In this document: positions 47,801 to 58,862 of the stretch, in pieces
Numbering within the stretch: the stretch's first letter is position 1
Layout of the letters: each line of letters starts with the position of its first letter
From: Mycteria americana
Lineage: Eukaryota; Chordata; Aves; Ciconiiformes; Ciconiidae
Assembly (NCBI RefSeq): GCF_035582795.1
Contig: NC_134367.1
Span: 436,501 to 500,500 of the forward strand
Length of the DNA stretch: 64,000 nucleotides
Direction: 5' to 3'
Notes under the pieces: model-generated
Told to the model about the DNA's origin: nothing
Databases searched by the model: none
What the model saw: only the letters and a program-made list of their open reading frames with translations
Position numbers and translations under genes: made by a program

Positions 47801-50800
47801 CTGCTCACCGGCTAACGAGCTCCGGGCACGAGCCCCAGCACAGCGGCGTGGGTCCTGCTCCCTCCCTGGCACTGCCCCCCACCCGCCCTCTGCCCAGGAC
47901 CCCCCACTGCAGGGCTCCGGCCCACAGGAGCAGGACAGACCCCACGGACCCTCGGAAACCTATCGGCAGCTTCCTAAGGCTCCCCCGCCCCAGCTCTGCC
48001 CTCCAAAGCAGCGGCCGGCGGGCACGGTAACCATCACCATCAGCCCCACGCCTGGGAAATCGAGGGCTTGTTTCTCCCTTGTTCACCTTCAAAAGAGAAG
48101 GAGGGTTTAGGGGACCCCCGTGGCTCCCAGTCGCCGTCCTGCGACCCCCTCCAGCTCTGCTGAACCCTGGGATGGGTGGCATGGCCGTGGCAGGGGTTGG
48201 TTGCCCCCGCGGGCTGGTCCTGCTCTCCAGCACGGTCCTGCCGCTGCCACGACCCTCCCCTGGGGCGCGCCCGGCTTTCACGCCAGATGCACCGGCCACA
48301 CCAGCCCACAACGGTTGGGCCGACGGAAGGGCAGCGGCCGCGCGAGGCGGTGGCGGCAGAGGAGGCCAGCGCAGCCCCTCGGTCCTCCCCGTCACAGACC
48401 GACCCTGCAGCGGCTCCACCGACAGCCAAGCATCTTCCCGAATTACATACGAACGCAACTCCCAAAGCAAAGCAGCACCTCGACCGTTTGCTAACAACTA
48501 TTTCGTGCTATTACGTCCCGTCGTTTTGATCAGTCAGGCGGGTTTTCTGATGGAAACAAACGGCACGCGGGGCCACCGGCCATTCAGCGCAGGAGACAGC
48601 GCAGCCAGGGGCTGGGGACAGGCAGGACCTGGGCGCTGCTGCTAAAGCTACCGGCAGCTGACGGCGCGGCAGGGGTGGTACGGAAACGGGCATTTAGGGT
48701 TTGTGTCTGACACTCGGCTGAAAGCAGCAGGCCGTCGCCGCCATTCTGGACGCCTGAAGACCCAGGCGACGTCGCCGGGCGTTCGCATGCTCTGCATCAG
48801 AGGGCAGGAACGGCCACCTGCTCCCCGCACGGCAGCTCCGACGGGACCCCTCGCTTCGCAGGAAACACCGTTAGTGCAGCACAGCAACAAAACGGCTTTT
48901 ACCAAGTTTCGTAAGGCCAAAAGACGCCGGGTTACAAGCTGCAGCAACACACGCCTGCGCTGGTTTTGGCAGCACAAATGTGGAAGCCCTCGGAGAGGCA
49001 TTTTCCAGCACGTACCCTCCCTTCTGCAATTCTCCCCGACAGCACCGTGCCGGGCTCGTATCTCGCCCCCAGCCACGCTTGCTCCAGCTCCTCCAGCCTG
49101 AAACCAGCCCCAGCAGCAGCATTTTGCATCGCACCAACGAGCCGCCCGGGCAGGAACAGCCTCTCACTGCGTGCAAGACGTGCAGAAGGAGTTTCCCACC
49201 TCACCTTCTCTGCGGAGGAGTTCAGAAGAGCTCCTAAAACAGGCGACGAGGAGCCGCAGCCTCCCCGCCGACAGAAAGCCTCGGCACCAGACCGCCTCGT
49301 AGAAGAACCACCGCACTAACGGAGCACGAGGGGCGTGTCGGTGCCCCGGACCTGCGCCGACTGTGTCTTACCTGGGGTTTTGTCCAGCTCCTGTAGCATG
49401 GTATAAATACAGTGGTCGAAGAAGAGCTCCAGCACGCTGGACGACCTTCCCAGCAGGGATCTGATGATGCTCTTCAGCTCCTTGCTCACGAGGCAGTACG
49501 GATAGTCTGGAGCCAACACAGGAACAGGAAGAATTTCGTGAGCACCGGTTTGGGAGACTTTTAGCTGCAGCTGCAAGGAGAAGCTGGCCCAGCGTGCGAG
49601 GCGGTTGCAGAGAAGCGCTTTGTCCTCGTACACCACACGGTCAACAAGTGACTTCTTTCTCCGTTACTCTACATTAGCTGCATTTAATTCAGCAGTAAGG
49701 AATTGCTTTCTGTTAAATGTTGATACTGCAGGGTATACTCAGCTTTTGAGAAGATATTCTGCTCTTTTACCCATTGCCACCCCTAGCAATAAGTGCTCGA
49801 AGCAAGTGTAGACCAACAGATCATGCATACAAGGGAAATCCAGCCAGAATATCCCTTTTAAAGACGAGTGCGGATACCTGCGAGCTGATTCCCAAATTCC
49901 ACAATAGCAGGAACAGGTCACGGGTCCTTCCGGAGAAGGGGTGACCAGGGAAAGTCTCTAATCTGCCAACTGCATGCACAGTTTCATTGTCTTTGTAGTC
50001 AAGGAAAGTCAACTGTAGTGATATCACAGAATCAAGCAAATAATCCCTATTTTATTTGTTGAATAAAGAACACAGTCTTGTGCCTTTTCTATTACCAAGT
50101 TTCCCAAGGCAGTTTTGGCACAGAAAAAAACCGGGGGGGGGGGGGGGGGGGAGCAAAGAAAATCCCAAACGTCTCAGTTTGCAGGGAACAAGCCCGGACT
50201 GTGGGACAGGCTCGACCTGATTTGTCTCAGGTGAAAACGGGAGAGTTTTTTCCTTTCACATCTGTGACTGTTTTGGTCTCGCGCGCTCCAATGTTTCTAA
50301 GAACTGTCTCTTGAGCGAGCTGTCCTTTAACTTGTACTCTTAAGAAACCTGTACAAAATAAACCTGGCAAAGATGGAGCCAAAGTGATTTATATGGCACT
50401 GAACCCCTTCAAGTCTTCCTGCTGGGACCAAGCCAGTCGGACTCGATGATCTTAAGGGTCTTTTCCAACCTAAACGATCCTACAAGATTGCCCGGGGGGC
50501 GGGAGGGGAGCGGTCGGAGGCTGCTTCTTCCCGGTGCCGTCCCGAGCCGCTCCCTGTGCCCGGCCGCCCCATCACCCCACCGCCCGGCTCCGCGTGGTTT
50601 TAAGGACCACGCTGAGCTGGCCCAGCCGTGGAGAAGCGCCTGCCCCACACGCCCCACGGCTCTGCACACCTCCGCGAAGCACAAAGCCACTCCAGAGCGA
50701 AGCTCCAGGGTGGAGACCCCCCCGGCAGCGGGGCAGGTTAAACACCACTGACCGTGGGGGTGCTGGCTGAGCATGGGGTCGCTCCTGGGCACCTGCAGCT

Positions 50801-53800
50801 TGTAGTTGAGATAGCTGGCCAGGTCCTTCACCCAGACGGAGGGGTTCTCGGGGAACACGCTCTGGCTTTTATCCAGCTCCTTCTGCAGATCCGCCAAGTC
50901 GAGCTGGAAGCAACGGACAGACAAATTCAAGCCGGGATGCACAGAACTGATCAAAAAGCACAGAAAGAAGAAAGTTAACTTCAGCTCTTAAGGGGCTGCT
51001 GGGCACGGAGGGAAACGCTCCCCACCTTCATCCCAAGAACGCTGCCCCTCCCGCACGGAAACCCCCCACGATCCTCCACCCACTAATGCAGACGGGAGCG
51101 CTGGCCTGGAAACAGCATTTTGTTTTGTACTGGAAACACATTTTCTTCAGATTAGCAGAGACTGCTACCGGGGAATAACAAAACCCACGTGGGGAACCGC
51201 AGGCGCCCAAGGGGCTGCAGAAAGCCCCAGAGCCAACAGAGGCGTCAGAAGGACGGGCTGCGCTGGCACAGCCGCAGGAACGAGATCTTCTCCCTCCTCG
51301 AAGCCGCCCCCGGGCGCGCCGAGGTTTCCCTTGCTCCACGTTGCACCTTCCCGCCGCGCCGGCACGCCAGCCGGGGCTCGGCCGCTCTGCGCTCCCGTGT
51401 GCCCCGTGGCAAGCATGGCCTGGGACCGGCCGGCTCCGCACAACGGCTGAGGAGCACGCCGGCATCGGCCAAAGGCTCGCTGCAGGCAGGAGACAGCACG
51501 AGGCTGGCGTGGATCAGCCCAGCGTCACCAGCTTGTGTCAGCACCGTCAGGCAACTCTGCACCCGGAGTCCTCGAAGGAGAAAATAGCCAAGATCATCAA
51601 GACCCACCTGATTAACGACCCGCAACCGACAAACCACGAGTACCGACAGCAGCTCACATACCCTCACCTTCCTCCTCCTGTGCTATCTGTCACGAAACAC
51701 GCTTATCATCTGCTTTCAAACTCAGATTACCTGCAAGCTCGCAGGGACAGAGATCCTGTCTACACTTCAGGGAGGTTAGGAGATGCAGCAAGACTGTAAC
51801 GGCCGTTTCAGGTTTTGCAGAGCCTAATGTCGCAGTGGATTTCAGCCATGGCACGTTAGTACATCTGAGTTGGGCACATTTTGTTGCGTGTTTATTTCAG
51901 CAACCATTTTGAAAAAAGGAATAAGAAAAAAATAGCCGCTGCTATGTCAAAAAAACCTAAATGACGCCGTCGGCGAAGCTGATGGGGCAACAGTTGCACA
52001 ACGGCATTTGTTACTGCTGAGCTGTGCAGAGCAGTTACAGGGCAACCACGCTTCAACCAGGCTGCTCTCCCTGAGGAATATCTGCCATGACACAGAGAGA
52101 AACAAGACCGTTAACTCCACTCCGAGCTGTCTCTGCGTGCAAAAGCTGGATGTGGAGAACCGCTTGTGCTCAGCGGAGCGAAGGAAACCCCCCACCCCAC
52201 GGCAGGAGGATCAGAGGTGCTCAGGGCACGAGCAAGATGTGACGCTCGGGTGAAAGCGAGGAGCTGGACGGGCGACCGCTGCGGGAGAGCCCTGCCAGGC
52301 AGCCGCTTTCCCAGCAGAGTTAACCTGGGGCTCCTTTCTAAAACCCGTCCATGCTCAGACACAAGAACAGGCGGAGGGAAGGCAAACGAGTTCTACAGAT
52401 TCATCTGAAACGCAGGGAGCACGAGCTGCAGAAACAGCTCCCCAGGACCTCAGCCGGTAAGACAGGGAGGAGGTTTCACCAGTGACGCTTTCTCAGGATT
52501 CCTCCCAGACAGCAGACAGGGAGTGGGTGAAGAAAGCAGCCACAAATTCCCTTCCAGCCACCTCCTGCCGTTCTGCCTACAACAAAAGTACAACTTGAAG
52601 CACCAGACAGATCTCCCAGGCCTGCCCGGCACTCACCAAAGCACCGAGCACCATCTGTTCCGCTCCCACAGCGAACGCGACCACCCCGGGCTGCGGCAGG
52701 CAGGAGCGCGTGTCCCTGCGCGAAGGTGGGGACGTGTTAACGAGCCCGGGGGTCTCCGGGCAGAGGGGCTGGGGCTTGGGCCGGCCTCCTCCTCCCGAGG
52801 CGTGATGAACCCACGCGGAAAAGCTGAACCAAAACAGGGTGCCGCGCTCTTTGTGCCGTTCCTCTCAACCGGATTTAATGACGACCCCCCCGAGCGCCCA
52901 GACTCTCGCTCCTGAAGCAGCGAAGAGCACAGGCTGCTGGAACGCCAGCTGGCCTCGGCGAGGGCCTGGGAACAACGGCACTCGGAGCTTCGGCTCCGCT
53001 GCCTTAGCGTGGGTCGGGAGCGACCTGGGCGCCCCGAGGCCTGCAGGAACGGGGCGGGCTGGGGACAAGTGGCCCGGACACACGCGCAGGCAGGGTGCCC
53101 GTGAGGCACAGCCCGGCCGGGCGCACTCACAGCTCTCAGGGCTTCCTCCAGTGAGCGGTATTTGCCAGGCTTGACGCCGGCATCGTTCGCCGATGGCTTC
53201 TTCGCGCTCTTCCCCGCGTGCTGCTTCCGGTGCGGGTGCTCGGGCGCCGAGGCGGGAGGGACCTGCTCCTTGTTCTGCTTCTTCAGCGTCTTCTCGAAGC
53301 CCAGCTCGAAGATGGTGTCGGAGGTAGCGATGGGAGCTGGAACCCGGGGAAAGGGGAGAAGGTGACCGGCAGCTCTGCGGGGAGCGCCGAGAGCACGGAC
53401 GTGCGGGGCACAGGGACGCTCCCCGGGCCCGACGGGCAAACCGGGGCGAGCCCCGGCGTGGGGAGGCGGGTCGGGCCCACCCCGGGCCCCGCAACCGGCG
53501 GGAGCCGCCGGGGTCGGCGGGGACGCGCACCCGCGGCCTCGCCATGCCCACAGGGCGGACGGCGCAGCGGCCCGGCGCCCCCCCCCCCCCCTCCGCGGCC
53601 CCACGCCGCGCACGGGGCCGACCCGCCCGCCCCACGCGGAGCCTGCCCGGGGCCGCGGGGCCCGCGCGGGCCCTCCCGCACCGCACTCACCGGCCAAAGG
53701 CAGCGCGCGGCCGGCGTTGGCCTCGCCCAGGGCGCGGCGGCTGCCGGGGCCGCCCGCGGGCCGCCGGCCCTTCCGCACCACCTCCCAGCGGCCGCCGCCG

Positions 53801-53832
53801 GCCGAGGCCGGGCCCCGGCCCGCCGCCGCCAT
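38827..53832 (-). CDS. TMEM214: TMEM214, ER membrane protein
   Basis: Coding exons: 53691-53832, 53131-53336, 50753-50903, 49372-49506, 47605-47687, 46713-46818, 45508-45589, 43949-44050, 43700-43841, 42890-42981, 42715-42763, 41969-42082, 41532-41649, 41048-41144, 40640-40808, 39896-40047 and 38827-38953. They give 688 aa (human 689) with all phases consistent. Landmarks are GRWEVVRKGRRP at the N-terminus, then DLQKELDKSQSVF, LELFFDHC, HGYRICIQA, WALGQAGF, HPNLTKGFGMIGPKDFFPL, PSFLSRATPSCPP and GEVTWDC. A transmembrane segment, RLLLVLLVFAAGFLLH, is at about 483-498, and a second hydrophobic stretch is at about 611-635. The human protein resides in the ER and has been linked to caspase-4 recruitment during ER-stress apoptosis. 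A short piece before GFEKTLKKQNKEQ differs from and is shorter than human. Confidence 0.96.
46374..46437 (+). mobile_element. CR1 LINE 3'-terminal scrap
   Basis: GGTTGGACTCGATCATCTTA followed by TCTTTTCCAACCTAAAGGG and TTCTATGATTCT, the typical CR1 3' end with its octamer tail. Only about 65 bases remain. It lies in the TMEM214 intron between the exons at 46713-46818 and 45508-45589, antisense to the gene. Confidence 0.85.
50133..50151. repeat. 19-base G homopolymer in a TMEM214 intron
   Basis: A pure G run directly after seven A and CC, in a locally AT-richer part of the intron (49600-50400). It is a probable length-variable site. Confidence 0.75.
50434..50492 (+). mobile_element. second CR1 LINE 3'-terminal scrap
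   Basis: AGTCGGACTCGATGATCTTA, then GGGTCTTTTCCAACCTAAAC and GATCCTAC. It matches the tails at 30000-30060 and 46374-46437. It lies in the TMEM214 intron between the exons at 50753-50903 and 49372-49506. Confidence 0.85.
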
Positions 53833-53886
53833 CGCCGCCGAGCCCAGGGGAGCGGGAGGCGGCGGCGCCGAGCGGGGCGGCGCGGG

Positions 53887-53916
53887 GCGCATGCGCCCGC
53901 CGTCCCCGCCGATTGG
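53887..53916 (-). promoter_or_regulatory. TMEM214: TMEM214 proximal promoter: NRF1 palindrome and CCAAT box
   Basis: GCGCATGCGC at 53887-53896 is a perfect NRF1 core. An inverted CCAAT (ATTGG on the plus strand) lies at 53912-53916. They are 55-85 bases upstream of the TMEM214 ATG in a CpG-dense region with many GC boxes (53833-54310), which is typical of a housekeeping promoter. Confidence 0.6.
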
Positions 53917-54431
53917 CTGCAGCCGCGCACACGGGTCCCGCGCGGCGGGTGCCACGTCTCCGCCCCGCCCCGCCGCGCCACGTGACCGGGCAGCCGCCGT
54001 CCCGCCTTGGCCGGGGCGGGGCCGACACGCTCCGCCCCCAGAGCGGCTCCGCCCCCAGAGCGGCCCCGCTCCGCCCCCGCAGCGCGGCCGACGCAAGGAG
54101 GCCTCGGCCGCCCGCCCCGCTCTCCCCGCTCCCCGCCCCGGCACTGCCCGCGCTGTCTGAGGCGCTACCCCGGGCACGGCACGGCCGACCCGCGGGCACC
54201 ACCGCCGCAGAGGCCCGCCCCGCCCCGCCCCGCCTTCTCCGCGGGCCCCGGGCACGGCACGACCCAGGAGGGGGCGGGCCCGAGGCGGAGGGAAGGGCGG
54301 GGCCTGCAGAGCGGGGCGGGGCCATGCGGATCGCGCCTCTGCCAGCCGAGGCGCCAGGAGGCGGGGCCTGGCGGGCGGAGCGTGGCCATGCAGAGTGCAC
54401 AGATGCAGGCCGGGCCGCTGGGGGCGGGGCC

Positions 54432-54513
54432 ATGCAGATCGCGGCGCTGCCGGCCGGGCCGCTGCGAGCCGCCAGGGGCGGGGCTATGCGCGAGGGGGCG
54501 TGTCCATGCAGAT
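54432..54513 (+). promoter_or_regulatory. distal sequence element of U1 copy 1 (two octamer-like sites)
   Basis: ATGCAGAT, one base from the octamer ATGCAAAT, lies at 54432-54439 and 54506-54513 (-303 and -229 from the U1 start). GGGGGCGTG and GGGGCGGGG boxes are nearby. Position -229 is where vertebrate snRNA enhancers lie. I could not name a clear proximal sequence element near -55. Confidence 0.6.
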
Positions 54514-54734
54514 CGAGCACCGCGCGGGCTGGCGGGACAGCCCCGAGCCCCCCAAGACGCCGCCCGCGGGCGTGGGCGAGCGCTGCGTGGGCGGTGCGCG
54601 GCGGCGGAGCGTGGGTGCGGGGAGGCGTGGTGGCGGCGTGTGTGTGTGTGTGTGTGGTGTGTGTGTTTTTGTTGCTGTCCGTGTGTTGTGTGTGGGTGTT
54701 TGGGGCTGTGGTGCGTTCGGGGCGGTGTGTGGTC

Positions 54735-54898
54735 ATACTTACCTGGCAGGGGAGACACCATGATCAGGCAGGTGGTTTTCCCAGGGCGAGGCTTATCCCC
54801 TGCACTCCGGGTGTGCTGACCCCTGCGATTTCCCCAAATGCGGGAAACTCGACTGCATAATTTGTGGTAGTGGGGGACTGCGTTCGCGCTCTCCCCTG
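54735..54898 (+). ncRNA. RNU1: U1 spliceosomal snRNA, copy 1
   Basis: 164 bases, the same length as human U1. The 5' end ATACTTACCTGGCAGGGGAG carries the 5'-splice-site-pairing bases. Loop sequences GTGGTTTTCCC and TTGCACTCC-like TGCACTCCGGGTGTGC (U1A/U1-70K stem-loops) follow. The Sm site AATTTGTGG and the 3' stem-loop ending GCGCTCTCCCCTG are intact. It differs from copies 2 and 3 by GGCTTATCC versus GGCTCATCC. A snRNA 3' box, GTACAAGGACAGA, lies at 54908-54920. Nothing suggests a pseudogene. Confidence 0.96.
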
Positions 54899-55402
54899 AC
54901 ATGGCTGGTACAAGGACAGATAACACAGAGAACTGAACTATTCCACTCTAAGCCCCACTAGCCCCGCATCGCGGGTTTGAGCGGAGCGCGGAGCCGCTGC
55001 GGCGGCACAGAGCCTGGGCCCCGCGGGAACGTAAAGTTCCACGATCTCGCTGCCGGGGAGCGGAGGGCGGCCGCGGCGCAGCGGTGCCCGAAGGCCGGGG
55101 GGTTCCGTGCTTTCAAGACGAGGATCGGAACTCAGCGGTAATGGGCACTTCCCTGCCTGGAGAAGGAAAAAAGGAACTTCCCTGCCTGGGAACATCCCGC
55201 CTGCTTCCTGACGCCACGGCTCCAGCGCTCCGTGGCCGCCTCCTGCGGCCGCAGCTACCGCGGCCCTGCCCGCCCCGGAGACCGGCCGCGGGACCGAGCC
55301 CTGCCCGAGCAGCGGAGCCCGGACATCGCCGCAACGGGTCCACGCCGGCGACAGCAGCGGGAACAGGCCCCGCGCCACCACAAACACCCCCTACTTTACA
55401 GC

Positions 55403-55915
55403 TCTGTCCTTGTACCGGCCATGTCAGGGGAGAGCGCGAACGCAGTCCCCCACTACCACAAATTATGCAGTCGAGTTTCCCGCATTTGGGGAAATCGCAG
55501 GGGTCAGCACACCCGGAGTGCAGGGGATGAGCCTCGCCCTGGGAAAACCACCTGCCTGATCATGGTGTCTCCCCTGCCAGGTAAGTATGACCACACACCG
55601 CCCCGAACGCACCACAGCCCCAAACACCCACACACAACACACGGACAGCAACAAAAACACACACACCACATACACACACACACACACACGCCGCCACCAC
55701 GCCTCCCCGCACCCACGCTCCGCCGCCGCGCACCGCCCACGCAGCGCTCGCCCACGCCCGCGGGCGGCGTCTTGGGGGGCTCGGGGCTGTCCCGCCAGCC
55801 CGCGCGGTGCTCGATCTGCATGGACACGCCCTCTCGCGCATAGCCCCGCCCCTGGCGGCTCGGAGAGGCCCGGCCGGCAGCGCCGCGATCTGCATGGCCC
55901 CGCCCCTCTCGCAAG
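55403..55915 (-). repeat. U1 gene repeat block 2 (inverted)
   Basis: Inverted copy of the block at 54409-54921. It shares the same flanks from the 3' box through the U1 RNA to the octamer-bearing promoter. Octamer-like sites (ATCTGCAT on the plus strand) are at 55814-55821 and 55888-55895. The CA tract at 55664-55688 is the counterpart of the GT tract in the other two. Confidence 0.85.
55425..55588 (-). ncRNA. RNU1: U1 spliceosomal snRNA, copy 2
   Basis: A full 164-base U1 on the minus strand, reading ATACTTACCTGGCAGGGGAG from 55588 and ending TCTCCCCTG at 55425. The 3' box is at 55415-55403. In sequence it appears identical to copy 3. It is tail-to-tail with copy 1 (526 bases apart) and head-to-head with copy 3. 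Confidence 0.96.
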
Positions 55916-56944
55916 GCCCCGCCCCCGAGGCCCCGCTCCTCCCGGCCCGGCGGGGCTCAGGCCTGGTACCGGCCGTCGGGGCAGGGCCCGGCCCTTTCGT
56001 GCCGCTTCCCGGTTCCCTCCCCCGCACCTCCCCCGCGGTGCCGCTGCCCCACCGACCCCAGCCGGGACCCTCGGGCTGCCTGGGGAGTGGTCCTGCGGCT
56101 CCGGGTTGCGGCACCATGGCAAACCCTTGGGGAGCACCGTGGTGATCTGCACTCCCGGCTGCCGTCCTGGCCCCTGGTGGGGGCTGCCCCTATGGCTTCG
56201 GCCCCTCCGCCCCAGCCGTGCACAGCACTGCCCTTTGCCGGCACAGGTCAGCGGGCATCTGTCTGTCCCTGTCCCCTGGTGCCCACCATGGAGCCGACGC
56301 TCCCCACAGGCCCTGGCGCTGCTGGCGGCTCGACTGCTCCTGCACTGGGGCCAGCCGCGTGTGGCACGGGCGCACATTGGCCTTCCAGCAGCCCTCAGCT
56401 CCCCTGCCATCGCCGCGGCCGATCCCAGTCGCTGAGCGTGGCTCGTGATGACCCCTGCCAGCTCCCGCGGCACGTCTGGTGCGGCTCGTTGGGCCCAGGG
56501 CCCCGTGCGTGCTCAGGCTGCTGCGGCGTTCCCTGCCCCGGTCCCCGTCCCAGGGAGCATTGTCCCTGCTCCGGCCTTTCCCTGGGCACTGGGGCCCCAA
56601 AGCCCGGCGTGACGCGGGCGTCCAGCGCCTCCGCCTCTCCCACCTCCGGTGTCCCCGTGCCCTGTGCACAGCACCCTGCCCGTGCTCCCTGGCGCCCCTG
56701 CCCGCTCAGCTCCCCCTGTCACCCGTCCCGGCCACACCCTCGCACGCTCCCTGCGGTGCCCGAGCTTCGCCAGCGGCTCCCTACCCGCCCCGCGGGGCTC
56801 CCGGCGCTGTGGCCCGTGTTGGAGGGGCGACCCGCGGACGCCGTCGCGACTATCGCCCACGCGGGCGGCCGGGGACGGGCGGGGGAGCGCTCCGTCGCGC
56901 CGCCTGGTGGCGCTACCCCGGAACCCGACCGGGGGCGGGGCCTC
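55916..56944. other. spacer between divergent U1 copies 2 and 3
   Basis: About 1 kb of GC-rich sequence between the two U1 promoter blocks. Open frames exist on both strands, but none shows conserved protein features or splice structure. No other RNA gene was recognised. Confidence 0.5.
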
Positions 56945-57453
56945 GAGGGAGGGGCGGGGCCATGCAGATCGCGGCGCTGCCGGCCGGGCCGCTGCGAGCC
57001 GCCAGGGGCGGGGCTGTGCGCGAGGGGGCGTGTCCATGCAGATCGAGCACCGCGCGGGCTGGCGGGACAGCCCCGAGCCCCCCCCAAGACGCCGCTCGCG
57101 GGCGTGGGCGAGCGCTGCGTGGGCGGTGCGCGGCGGCGGAGCGTGGGTGCGGGGAGGCGTGGTGGCGGCGTGTGTGTGTGTGTGTGTGGTGTGTGTGTTT
57201 TTGTTGCTGTCCGTGTGTTGTGTGTGGGTGTTTGGGGCTGTGGTGCGTTCGGGGCGGTGTGAGGTCATACTTACCTGGCAGGGGAGACACCATGATCAGG
57301 CAGGTGGTTTTCCCAGGGCGAGGCTCATCCCCTGCACTCCGGGTGTGCTGACCCCTGCGATTTCCCCAAATGCGGGAAACTCGACTGCATAATTTGTGGT
57401 AGTGGGGGACTGCGTTCGCGCTCTCCCCTGACATGGCCGGTACAAGGACAGAG
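56945..57453 (+). repeat. U1 gene repeat block 3
   Basis: Direct copy of block 1, with octamer-like ATGCAGAT at 56962-56969 and 57036-57043 (-305 and -231) and a 3' box at 57440-57452. It differs from block 1 by a few bases, such as an extra CC in the C run near 57083. Confidence 0.85.
57267..57430 (+). ncRNA. RNU1: U1 spliceosomal snRNA, copy 3
   Basis: A full 164-base U1 with the ATACTTACCTGG 5' end, stem-loops, Sm site AATTTGTGG and terminal CTCTCCCCTG all intact. It matches copy 2 including GGCTCATCC. It converges on the MAPRE3 3' end about 450 bases away. Confidence 0.96.
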
Positions 57454-57902
57454 CTGCAGAGCGGTGCCGGTCCCGGTGCTGCTGTCACCGCCGGTACAGC
57501 CGTGGCGCGGAGTGGCTCCGCCCGCGCACCGCCCCGACCTCGATCACCGCGATGTCGTTGCGGGGGGGAGCGGGGCGGGAGCGGGGGCGTCTCCGCCTTT
57601 TTACCCCTCAGCAGCGGGAGCAGAACGACAGCCCGGTCCCCGGGCAGGAATCCAGCATGAAGTCCCCGCCTGGCAGCCGCTCTTCCGTCTCCTGCCGTGA
57701 TGGCTCCCGGCCCCGGGCGGGGGCTCCTGCGGCGTGAAGAAGCCCGGCCCGGGCCCCCTCCCCGCCGGTGCCCCGTGATGCTCCCCCGCAGCCGTGCCCC
57801 GGCACGGGGCCAGCCAGGCACTGCCCCACCACCGCCCGGGCTGCGTGCAGGGCCCGGAGCCAGGCCAGAGACAGGCAGGACAACGTCATTTTACCACACG
57901 AG

Positions 57903-57908
57903 TTTATT
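57903..57908 (-). terminator. MAPRE3: polyadenylation signal of MAPRE3
   Basis: AATAAA on the minus strand (TTTATT on the plus strand), about 955 bases after the stop. An overlapping T/A-rich patch (57901-57922) stands out in a GC-rich 3' UTR. The 3' UTR is thus about 0.98 kb (57885-58862). Confidence 0.75.
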
Positions 57909-58862
57909 TTAAATAAAACTTAACACAGATGCAGGCTTCGCAACCGGAGTGACGGACCAGACAAGCGATGCAACGGGGAGACGACGGCCGGGGCAGGCGC
58001 TGCGTGCCGCTCTCGGCAAACCCACCCCAGCGCCCCGCGGGGCGGGAGACCCGGCCGGCCCGGCCCCGGGGGGTCCTCGGTGGCCACGGGCGAGGGGAGG
58101 GGACCCCGCAGCGGGGCGAGGGGCACCGCCGTCCCCACGCCGCAGAGGGGACAGGCTCCCGCTCTGGGATCCTCTGTCCTGGCCCGTGGCGGCCGGGTCC
58201 CTGCCCGCCCCCGCTGCCCGCACCTGCCCGAGCAGGCAGGCGGCCGCGTCGTCAGCCGGGCTGGGGTTTCTTTGTCACCTTCCCAGGAACCTGAAGCAAA
58301 ACCTCCCTCCTCCGAGCTGCGTCCTCCCCGCTGCCTGCAGGCTGCCGGGCGGGCGCCGACCCCGTGCGGCGGTCCCAGGGCCGCTGGCTCCAGCCCCGAT
58401 CCCCAGGCCCCGGGGCTGGCAGGGTGCAGGCAGCGCAGGCAGCACGCGAGCACGCTCCCCCCCAGGAAAAACACCCCGAGGACTCGGTCTTTCCCTCTCG
58501 CTCTCACACGATGGGGCAGGTGGGGACACCGGGGCGGCTGCGGCACTCACACCCGAGGGGACAACGGAAACAAATCTGGGGTGGGGGTGGCGAGGGCCGG
58601 GCCCCGGGCGCAGCGGCCAGAGCCCGTCCCCACCCCCCAGCCCCCGGCGTAGGTACAGCCTCGCTCCTCGCTGGAGGGACATCTACTTATGATGGAGACA
58701 GTGGCTTCCCACCGGAGCTGCTGGACGCCGAGGCCGCGGGCTCGGCTGCCGGAGACCGTGATGGCGTGTGACAGTGCAGGGCGAGGCGCACAGGCTCAGA
58801 CCTCGAATGTCTATGGTGGGGGAACGGCACGGGGCGGCGCGGGGTGCGGGAGCGTGCCGGGG

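Larger units (their letters stand above)
54409..54921 (+). repeat. U1 gene repeat block 1
   Basis: A block of about 510 bases with promoter, U1 RNA and 3' box. It recurs inverted at 55403-55915 and direct at 56945-57453. The promoter part, including a GT-rich stretch (GTGTGTGTTTTTGTTGCTGT) at about -80, is almost identical in all three. Confidence 0.85.

Noticed and set aside
54240-54690. Frames with MCVCVCVVCVFLLL-like hydrophobic tails near the U1 genes
   Set aside because: They translate the GT tract of the U1 promoter and recur in all three blocks. They are not membrane proteins.
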